The notes beneath the pieces are model-generated. The model saw nothing but the letters and a program-made list of their open reading frames with translations. It was not told the DNA's origin and did no database searches. Source: an uncultured Clostridia bacterium (lineage in GTDB: Bacteria; Bacillota; Clostridia; UBA1381). From it: DNA of 64,000 bases. Shown here one piece after another: positions 1 to 7,700 of the stretch. The stretch lies in contig CAKSDE010000003.1 in assembly GCA_934444735.1 (NCBI GenBank), positions 124,001-188,000 on the forward strand, given 5' to 3'. Made by a program: the position numbers and the translations under genes. Positions within the stretch are counted from its first letter, which is position 1. Every line of letters begins with the position of its first letter.

Positions 1-432
1 CATTTCTGTGTTTTTGTAAACATCACCATACGCATGACGCGCAATCGTGATAGGCTTTGTCCATGTCGGAATAAAAGGTGTGATGCCTTTTACGATAATC
101 GGTGTACGGAAAACCGTTCCGTCCAGGATTGCTCTTATCGTTCCGTTCGGTGATTTCCACATTTCCTTTAAGTTATATTCTGTCATTCTGTCGGCATTCG
201 GAGTGATTGTCGCGCATTTTACGGCAACACCGTATTTTTTCGTAGCCTCAGCCGAGTCAAACGTAACCTGATCGTTTGTTTCGTTTCTATGCTCCAGTCC
301 CAGATCATAATACTCGCTTTTCAAGTCCACATACGGCAGAATAAGTATATCCTTTATCATCTTCCATATGATTCTCGTCATTTCATCTCCGTCCATCTCG
401 ACAAGAGGTGTTTTCATTTGAATTTTTGCCAT
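1..432 (-). CDS. icd: NADP-dependent isocitrate dehydrogenase, N-terminal part (runs off the left edge)
   Basis: Reading the minus strand from 432 gives an open frame of 144 codons that continues past the window edge. It begins MAKIQMKTPLVEMDGDEMTR, the conserved N-terminus of the homodimeric, eukaryote-like class of NADP isocitrate dehydrogenases, and continues with KCATITPNADRM and the substrate-loop segment KSPNGTIRAILDGTVF, followed by an R-T-P-I-I motif. The enzyme oxidatively decarboxylates isocitrate to 2-oxoglutarate in the cytoplasm. It starts 30 bases after the aconitase stop on the same strand, so the two form an operon for the oxidative citrate-to-glutamate branch. An in-frame ATG at 444 would add four residues, but a purine-rich GAAGGG almost abuts it, so 432 fits better. 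Only the C-terminal part is missing, because of the window boundary. Confidence 0.93.
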   Translation of the reverse strand, partial: MAKIQMKTPLVEMDGDEMTRIIWKMIKDILILPYVDLKSEYYDLGLEHRNETNDQVTFDSAEATKKYGVAVKCATITPNADRMTEYNLKEMWKSPNGTIRAILDGTVFRTPIIVKGITPFIPTWTKPITIARHAYGDVYKNTEM

Positions 433-462
433 ACTTCTGTTCATTCCCTTCAATTATTTTTA

Positions 463-2394
463 TCAGCCTTTGTTCTTCGTGTAATTCAAAAGTCCACCGG
501 CATAAAGCATTTGTTTTTGTCTCTCCGAAACCGAAAGATTTGTCTTAAACTCAATGCCTTTTGTTATGTTCTTCACGCAGATTTCATTTCCCGATTTAAT
601 CTGTCCGATAACATCTGCAATCTCCAGTTCGTCACCCTGCTCGATTTTGTCATAATCCGCCTCATTTGCAAAGGTGAGCGGTAAAATCCCGGCATTTACA
701 AGATTTGCCATGTGTATTCTTGCAAACGATTTTGTGATAACCGCCTTAACTCCCAAATATAAAGGTGCCAGAGCCGCGTGCTCACGTGACGAGCCTTGCC
801 CGTAGTTTGATCCGCCGACAATAACGGATTTGCCCATATCAAGCGCTCTTTTGTAGAAATTCTCGTCGCATACGGCAAAGCAGTGCTTTGAGATTTCCGG
901 TATATTCGATCTCAGCGGCAAAATCTTTGCACCGGCAGGCATGATGTGGTCGGTTGTGATATTATCTCCCACCTTCAGACTGCACCCGGCTTTAATACTC
1001 TCCGCCATAGGTTCTGCTACCGGGAACGGCTTGATGTTCGGTCCGCGCAGAACTTCGACGCTGTCCATATCCTTTTCATCAACAGGTGCTACAACCATAT
1101 TATCGTTTACGTCAAAATATTCCGGCAGTTTAAATTCCGGCATATCCCCAAGATTTCTCGGATCTGTCAAGACACCCGCAATCGCGGAAGTTGCCGCCAC
1201 CTCGGGTGATACCAGATAAATCTGCCCGTCCTTTGTACCCGAGCGCCCTTCAAAGTTTCTGTTAAAGGTTCTTAATGAAATACCCTTTGAATTTGGCGAC
1301 TGTCCCATACCGATACAAGGTCCGCACGCACTCTCGAGTATTCTTGCGCCTGCCTCTATCATAACTGAAAGCGCACCGTTTTTAGCAAGCATATTCAAAA
1401 CCTGCTTTGATCCCGGCGCGATTGCCAGCGATACATCGGGGTGTACCGTCTTTCCCTTTAAAATATGCGCAACCTTTAACATATCCAAAAGCGACGAGTT
1501 TGTACACGAGCCGATACATACCTGATCTATCTTCATATTGCCGATTTCTTCAACCGATTTTACGTTATCGGGTGAGTGCGGACAAGCTGCCAAAGGAACA
1601 AGCTCGGAAAGATTTATTTCTATAACCTCATCATACTCTGCGTCATCATCTGCTGCAAGAGGCTTATATACGTCCTCTCTTCCCTGCGCCCTCAAAAATT
1701 CTCTTGTTATTTCATCTGACGGGAATATCGATGTTGTAGCGCCGAGTTCCGCGCCCATATTGGTAATTGTGGCACGTTCGGGAACGGAAAGCGTCTTAAC
1801 GCCCTCGCCCGTATATTCAATAACCTTTCCCACTCCGCCTTTTACCGACATTCTTCTTAAAACCTCCAGGATAACGTCTTTTGCCGCTACCCACGGGCTT
1901 AATTTACCGCTCAAAATTACATTTACAATCTTAGGGCAGGTTATATAATACGCGCCGCCGCCCATTGCAACCGCAACGTCCATACCGCCGGCACCGATTG
2001 CTATCATTCCGATACCGCCGCCTGTAGGTGTATGGCTGTCCGAGCCGATAAGTGTCTTTCCCGGGACGCCGAACCGCTCCAAATGTACCTGATGACAGAT
2101 ACCGTTACCGGGGCGTGAAAAATATATTCCGTGTTTTTTGCAGACACTTCCGATAAATCTGTGATCGTCCGCATTTTCAAATCCGTTTTGCAGTGTATTG
2201 TGATCGATATATGCCACAGAGCGCTCCGTCTTAACTCTCGGTACGCCCATAGCCTCAAATTCAAGATATGCCATAGTTCCCGTTGCATCTTGGGTAAGTG
2301 TCTGATCTATCTTTATTCCGATTTCTTCACCCTTTACCATTTCACCGTCAACCAAATGTGCCGATAAAATCTTTTCGGTCAGAGTCATTCCCAT
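463..2394 (-). CDS. acnA: Aconitate hydratase
   Basis: This 643-residue protein isomerises citrate to isocitrate through cis-aconitate with a [4Fe-4S] cluster. The cluster ligands are visible as CIGSCTNSS near residue 291 and CGPCIGMGQ near residue 355. The swivel domain near the C-terminus carries the GGSNYGQGSSREHAAL active-site segment. The length is that of the short bacterial aconitase group common in Clostridia, not the 900-residue AcnA/IRP type. I place the start at ATG 2394 (MGMTLTEKIL) because AGAGG lies nine bases upstream. Frame-compatible ATGs at 2403 and 2457 lack a suitable site. It is the first gene of an acn-icd operon behind a good promoter at 2486-2514. Confidence 0.95.
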   Translation of the reverse strand: MGMTLTEKILSAHLVDGEMVKGEEIGIKIDQTLTQDATGTMAYLEFEAMGVPRVKTERSVAYIDHNTLQNGFENADDHRFIGSVCKKHGIYFSRPGNGICHQVHLERFGVPGKTLIGSDSHTPTGGGIGMIAIGAGGMDVAVAMGGGAYYITCPKIVNVILSGKLSPWVAAKDVILEVLRRMSVKGGVGKVIEYTGEGVKTLSVPERATITNMGAELGATTSIFPSDEITREFLRAQGREDVYKPLAADDDAEYDEVIEINLSELVPLAACPHSPDNVKSVEEIGNMKIDQVCIGSCTNSSLLDMLKVAHILKGKTVHPDVSLAIAPGSKQVLNMLAKNGALSVMIEAGARILESACGPCIGMGQSPNSKGISLRTFNRNFEGRSGTKDGQIYLVSPEVAATSAIAGVLTDPRNLGDMPEFKLPEYFDVNDNMVVAPVDEKDMDSVEVLRGPNIKPFPVAEPMAESIKAGCSLKVGDNITTDHIMPAGAKILPLRSNIPEISKHCFAVCDENFYKRALDMGKSVIVGGSNYGQGSSREHAALAPLYLGVKAVITKSFARIHMANLVNAGILPLTFANEADYDKIEQGDELEIADVIGQIKSGNEICVKNITKGIEFKTNLSVSERQKQMLYAGGLLNYTKNKG

Positions 2395-2485
2395 ATTATT
2401 CATCCTCTCGTTTTTATATTTTCGGATAAAATCCCCGGCGTTCCCATTAAAAAACACAAGGTTAGTTTTTACCTATATACTATAT

Positions 2486-2514
2486 ATTGTACCTAAAAAC
2501 CGCCTTTTTGTCAA
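2486..2514 (-). promoter_or_regulatory. SigA-type promoter of acn-icd
   Basis: On the minus strand TTGACA (2514-2509), a 17-base spacer and TACAAT (2491-2486) lie about 90 bases upstream of the aconitase start. Confidence 0.75.
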
Positions 2515-2691
2515 TATATTGCAAAAAACTATAACACTAAAATTATTCCGCTCATGCAGTGCGCCAATAGTGATAATGCACAAATTTTCGCTTTGGGCCA
2601 TATTATATAGAGTATTCAAGGCTTTTTATACATAGCTTTGCTTTTTAGATAATTGTAAAAAATTTGACTTTTCGAAAGGAGGTTTTTAAGT

Positions 2692-2979
2692 ATGACTTTT
2701 TCATGGATGATTTTCATTGTTTCGGTTTTGGTTGTCATAAGTATCATCATGCTCACAAAAGCACTCATACGTGTAAGCATACGCGCGAAAAAAGCTCCTC
2801 CGTCCATAGTTCTGTTTGTCTCGGAGGCTGATGAGCCTATAGAATACTTCATAAAAAAACTTATCAAAAAATACCCCCATGCAAAAATCACCGTCCACTG
2901 CTCCGACGCAAGCGATGAAGCTTTAAAAATCCTCGGTATATTGCAAAGAGAGTATCCGTACATCACTCTGCAAGCATAA
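2692..2979 (+). CDS. Small single-pass membrane protein of unknown function
   Basis: A 95-residue protein with an excellent ribosome binding site (AAAGGAGG at 2675-2682, nine bases before the ATG). Residues 5-25 form one hydrophobic helix (WMIFIVSVLVVISIIML), followed by a basic stretch (RVSIRAKK) that predicts an N-out, C-in orientation. The cytosolic part of about 65 residues has an alpha/beta pattern (SIVLFVSEADEPIEYFIKKL, then KITVHCSDASDEALKIL) and contains one cysteine. I do not recognise a family. It stands alone between acn and a DUF1015 gene, both on the other strand, and ends at a terminator shared with the latter. The strong ribosome binding site and the membrane helix argue that it is real. 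Confidence 0.72.
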   Translation: MTFSWMIFIVSVLVVISIIMLTKALIRVSIRAKKAPPSIVLFVSEADEPIEYFIKKLIKKYPHAKITVHCSDASDEALKILGILQREYPYITLQA

Positions 2980-2983
2980 AACA

Positions 2984-3026
2984 AAAAACCGGCTTTCGGG
3001 TTTTCACCTTAAAGTCGGTCTTTTAT
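2984..3026. terminator. Bidirectional rho-independent terminator
   Basis: ACCGGCTTT (2988-2996) pairs with AAAGTCGGT (3011-3019) with one G-T pair. On the plus strand CTTTT follows, and on the minus strand TTTTTTGTTTT follows. It ends the small membrane protein gene and the convergent DUF1015 gene. Confidence 0.75.
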
Positions 3027-3032
3027 TCTTAA

Positions 3033-4361
3033 TTATAATTTATTTATAACCGTTCCCGTAACCGGTTTCGGGAAAATATACATTGATTTTTCCGGCATAG
3101 TTTCCCCCGATTCAACAACTTCGCATATATGCTCCGCCTTTACGGTATTCAAAACGAAAAGACACGCCGCCTCCCCGTCATTAATCATTTTCACGCCCTC
3201 TGTCGTGCGCTTGGTATAGTCGATATATTCATCATAATTATCTTTATTTATGTTTAAAAGCTCGCCCAACAGTAAACTGTTTAAAACCGTAATATCAAGC
3301 GTGCGGTATTCCTCCGAATGTTCCGGCATAAGCTTCTTTACATAGTCCTCATCGGTAAGCGTGAGGCGATAGAAATAGTTACCGCCGCAGTAAACACCTA
3401 TAATATTCTTCTTTCTCCCCGTCTCAATCTGGTGTTTCATAGTTTCCACCAAATCGTCATTGCTTGTATCTACAATGATCTTTTCCACCTTAAAATGATC
3501 CTGCGCACACGCAATGAAATAATCCTCGGAGAATTTTTTATTATTTTTAAGTATTCTGTGAATCGGGAGCTGAACCAGATTATCACCGTAGGCATTATTC
3601 AAAAAAGCCATTATGTAGTTATACGGCTCATCTCCGGTAAAGGCGGAATCATTTTCCCTGCACTCTTTCATATAACGCAAAGCCGCCTGATATCTGTTTC
3701 TTCCGTCCGTTATAAATATTCTTATATTTTTTAAGCTATCTTTTATAAAGGCTATCTTTTCCGCATCATCAATCACCCATAAATGATTTATAGTAATCTC
3801 TCCCGTGATGCTTTCCGCCGAGCGGAATTCCATATCCGGCATCTTTTCCGATATTTCGTTCATCATATGATTCAAAGCACGCTCACTGTCAATATACATA
3901 CAGTTTATCATATCAATATTAGCACCGGTATTGGACAGCAGATTATATCGATTTTCCATAAAATCGGGTTTTGTTTCCTCGCACACTTTTATGCTCGAAT
4001 CATCGCTCAATTCTTCAAGCTTTAAAAGTGCCACAATGCCGTGATTTACAAAAACGGTATTTTTATATATACTTCTTTGTTCGTAAAGATACATAACCGG
4101 CTTTTCTTCCTTTTGCAGTATCCCTTGTGCAATCCATTGGTTCAGATACTCAGCAGCTCTTGTATAGCGGTTATTTTCCGGAGAATCCCCCTCCTCCGTT
4201 TTGCCGTCCGAAACACGCACGATATTGTATTGGCTTTTTTCGTAAAACATTTTCCGTTCATCTTCCGGCATAACATTATAAGGCGCCGCCATCACCGCAT
4301 TTACATCTCTGCATTTTTCCGTATTATACCTGTATCCCGCAAATTCTTTAATTTCTGCCAT
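3033..4361 (-). CDS. DUF1015 family protein
   Basis: A 442-residue cytosolic protein matching the DUF1015 family pattern: an N-terminal KEFAGYRYN...VMAAPYNVMPEDERK segment (binding-pocket-like), a central FITDGRNRYQAALRY motif that matches the family's typical (D/A)GHHRYxxA region with RNRY in place of HHRY, and a C-terminal half with LDITVLNSLLL. The biochemical role of the family is not settled. In some clostridial genomes it lies beside serine and phosphoglycerate genes, which is not the case here. The start is ATG 4361 (MAEIKEF), because GGAGG lies seven bases upstream; a longer frame from 4394 has no ribosome binding site. It has its own promoter and terminator, so it is monocistronic. 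Confidence 0.85.
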   Translation of the reverse strand: MAEIKEFAGYRYNTEKCRDVNAVMAAPYNVMPEDERKMFYEKSQYNIVRVSDGKTEEGDSPENNRYTRAAEYLNQWIAQGILQKEEKPVMYLYEQRSIYKNTVFVNHGIVALLKLEELSDDSSIKVCEETKPDFMENRYNLLSNTGANIDMINCMYIDSERALNHMMNEISEKMPDMEFRSAESITGEITINHLWVIDDAEKIAFIKDSLKNIRIFITDGRNRYQAALRYMKECRENDSAFTGDEPYNYIMAFLNNAYGDNLVQLPIHRILKNNKKFSEDYFIACAQDHFKVEKIIVDTSNDDLVETMKHQIETGRKKNIIGVYCGGNYFYRLTLTDEDYVKKLMPEHSEEYRTLDITVLNSLLLGELLNINKDNYDEYIDYTKRTTEGVKMINDGEAACLFVLNTVKAEHICEVVESGETMPEKSMYIFPKPVTGTVINKL

Positions 4362-4399
4362 ATATTTTCCTCCATGCCCCAAAATTCTCTTCATCTTCT

Positions 4400-4428
4400 A
4401 TTCTATACTATTCCGATAAAAAGGTCAA
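4400..4428 (-). promoter_or_regulatory. SigA-type promoter of the DUF1015 gene
   Basis: TTGACC (4428-4423), a 17-base spacer and TAGAAT (4405-4400) on the minus strand lie about 40 bases before the start codon. Confidence 0.65.
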
Positions 4429-4587
4429 TACTTTTATGAGTTTTTTTGTTTTTTTGTAATAAAACTTTTTTCGACTGCAAACAATAAAAACACAAAAAAA
4501 TATTTACACCCTGTTTAAATGGTTTAAAAATCAAAGCATTAGTTTTATTTTTACCCGAATATCATATTTTATAAGGAGGCAATTTTT

Positions 4588-4755
4588 ATGAATTTCGTAA
4601 AAGGCATGGTAACAGGACTTTTGGTAGGCTCTGCCGTAACAATGTTCGCTGATCCGATCTCCGACCGTCAGCGCCATAAAATGCAAAAGAAAACCGAAGG
4701 TCTGTTCAAAAACGTCGGCTGTGCGCTCGATAATGCAATCAGTATGTTTAAGTAA
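4588..4755 (+). CDS. YtxH-like small protein, 55 residues
   Basis: A short gene starting at ATG 4588 with AAGGAGG seven bases upstream (4573-4579). The peptide begins MNFVKGMVTGLLVGSAVTMF, a glycine-rich hydrophobic N-terminus of the YtxH/YtxG type, and continues with a basic, charged region (DRQRHKMQKKTEG) and an amphipathic end. Such proteins are usually membrane-associated and of unknown or stress-linked function. It is followed at once by a very strong terminator and sits alone between two genes on the opposite strand. The combination of ribosome binding site, YtxH-like head and terminator makes it a confident small gene although its function is unknown. Confidence 0.82.
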   Translation: MNFVKGMVTGLLVGSAVTMFADPISDRQRHKMQKKTEGLFKNVGCALDNAISMFK

Positions 4756-4756
4756 C

Positions 4757-4798
4757 AAAAAATCATAACCACCGACAAAACGGTGGTTATGATTTTTT
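4757..4798. terminator. Strong bidirectional terminator
   Basis: An 18-base perfect stem (4757-4774 with 4781-4798; core ATAACCACCG / CGGTGGTTAT) with loop ACAAAA and A/T runs on both sides. It ends the YtxH-like gene on the plus strand and the 20-kb locus A operon on the minus strand. Confidence 0.92.
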
Positions 4799-4799
4799 G

Positions 4800-7700
4800 T
4801 TACTTAACTCTCTTTTCTATAATTGCACCCACGCTGAAAACATAGTTTGTGTCGGTAGGTTGATCAATCACGACCCTTACGGTATGCTTCTTACCGTCTT
4901 TCGGGAGTTCAATCCAATTATGAGGGAACTGAAAATCCTCACTTGAATTAAAATACGTTTTCCATTTGCCGCTTTCCTTTCCGTCAACATAAACAGTTGC
5001 CTCCAAGCCGGCTTTCGATGTCAGATATACAAGACGAACCGCATCGGCATCAGATTTAAATTCAAATTCCGCATTTTGGGCATTTATCGCCTGCATAATC
5101 CCGTCTTTGCAAAATTCAAACTGACGTTCACTCACCGCAAAATTTGAATCTCCGGCAACAAATGCTTTATCGCGCTTTATCCAGTTTCCGGAATATTTCA
5201 TTCCGGCCTCCGTTGCACTCCTTGATATATATTCGGTATATTGTTTATTTTCCTCGCACAATGGCTGCTTGTTTTTTGGAGTCTTTATAAAACTTTCAGT
5301 ATCATTGTCTATAGCCTCAACAATTGCCTCTGCATACTTTTCATATCCGCCGTGTACGTCCCAGACATTTTCGCCTGTTTTTCTGTACATGGTATCATAA
5401 TACTTTGCCAAGGTTAATGATGAATTGGATTCCTTTTGCTTTTCATAGTCACGCATCATATAGTCATGTATATTTACGGTCTTTATACCGTAATAATCCG
5501 CAAGTTCTTGTTTTGACGTGACTTCGGTTTCCCACGATTGCAAAGTTCCCGCAACGGTTTCCGTCGGCAGCGGTGCAAACAGGAATACAACCGCAGGTTT
5601 CTTTTCAAGCCTTTCGCACTGCATAACCATCTGTTCCATATACAGTTTTGCAGAAAGAGCATCAAATTTACTGTCATTTACAGCAAATTCAATAAATACA
5701 ATATCCGGATTGCACGACATAACGTCACGAGAAAATCTCGATGTACCAAACTCCGAATTTGTACCGCTAAGACCTGCATTTACGATTTTTATGTTTTTCA
5801 CACCGAGCTTCTTTTTCAATTCCTCAACAGTTGCGGTTTCCCATAATTTTCCGCCCTGCGTTAAGGATCCGCCGATAAATGCTACCGTAAGCTCATCAAC
5901 ATTTGTATTTATCAGCGTTTGCTTATCGGAATCAACCGGCTGCTGCGGCTCTTGGGTATCTCCCCCCGAAACATAGCTCTTTTCCAATATCATTGTGATT
6001 ATTTTTGCTATCTGTCCGTTTGTTATATTTGTTCTCGGTGAGAACAGCGTCTGTGATACTCCCGTCATCAGCTTTGAATTAACTACCGCTCCGACATATC
6101 CTCTTGCCCATTCTCCTATCAATTCTTTATCCTGATAAACGTTTATATCTGCCTCTTTGGATAATCCCAATATAATGCAAAGCACCTTTGCCAGCTCCTG
6201 ACGGCTGATATTATCGTTCGGGCGGAAATTCACGTCCTTGCTGATTATTCCTTTATCAACCATAGTCTGGAGCATTTTTGCATACGGCTCATTTGTATTT
6301 ACATCCGCAAATTCGTTGCGATATGCTGTTTCGCTGTAGCCCTGAACCTTGAATATATAAGTTATCAATTCCGATCTCGTTACATATTTGTCCGGATTAA
6401 ACTTATTTTCACCGTCAAGGCTCATAATACCGTTTTTGAGCGCATTTTTCGCATATTCCTCCGCCCAGTGTCCGCCTAAATCAACCGGTTCACTGTTATT
6501 GGGCTTTTCTTCGGTTTTTACGGTAGGAACAGGATTTGTCCACGGGATACCTCCGCCGCTGCCGCCGCTTGATCCTCCCGAATGACCGCTCTTTCCGCTT
6601 ACGCTCTGACTCACGCTTACAGCCTCTCCGACAGACGGTTCTCTGTCCGCAACGGGAACCACCTCAAATTTTACCGTCTTTGTTCCGCTGAAATCTATGG
6701 TATAATCGGTACCTGTCGCCACTTTGCTGTCATTGACATACCATGTACAGATTGATTCTGCCTCCGATGCACCGTCTTTTTGTGAAAATTCATATGTTCC
6801 CGTCAATCTCGACCCGTTCTTTGTAATTTTAAGATTTTTGGCTTCGGGTGGTTTTGGCCCGGAAAAAGCCTGTTTGCTCATTGTCGGAGTCCCGTAATAC
6901 GGTTCATTGTCCGATGCCGGAGTGACTTCAACCTGTATAAATTTATTCACATCATCTTTTGTCAGTATATAATTCTTTCCGACAGCCCCGTCAATCTTTA
7001 CATATCCGTCTTTTTCATTGTCAGAACGATACCACTGATACTTATTTTCCGCCATATTGTCATCTTTATTTACATCGCTCCATGAAAAATCAGCGCTAAG
7101 CACTTCACCGATAAAAGCTTTTCCGTTTATCATCACATTCTCCGCAACAGGTGCCGTTGCCGGTGCAGCAATATTACTTTCTTCCGTTTTACCGGTCTCG
7201 GCTGCTGTTTTCGGTGTAACCCTTACCTTTATAAAGCAATCCTTATATTCCGGCGAAACAGTATATGTATCCTCTGTTGCACCCTCGATAATGTTGTAAT
7301 TACCGTCCCGTATATCCGACCAAAGCCACACAACATCGCAATCACCCGCATCACCGTCTACTTGGTAAAAATCATAAGAAGCTGTAAGTTTACTGCCCTC
7401 TGCAACCGTTCCGAAAAGTTTTAAATTCAAGACTCTCGGCGTTTTATTGCTGTTTGAAACAAGCTCTATCGGATAAAGCTTTGTAAATGTGTTTTGTGTC
7501 CGCCCCTTAAATTGCGGTTTGCAAACTGCCTCAAGATATATTGTTCCGCTTACTGCCTCATCGGTTACGTGCAAGACATCATCTTTAATATACACACCTT
7601 TAACAGAGCTGTCGATATTCCAGAAAGTTTTTTCTTTTTCAAGTCCTGCTGTTGTACCAAGCTGATTTCTTGCATCTCCCAAAATCAGGCTTTGTGTTAT

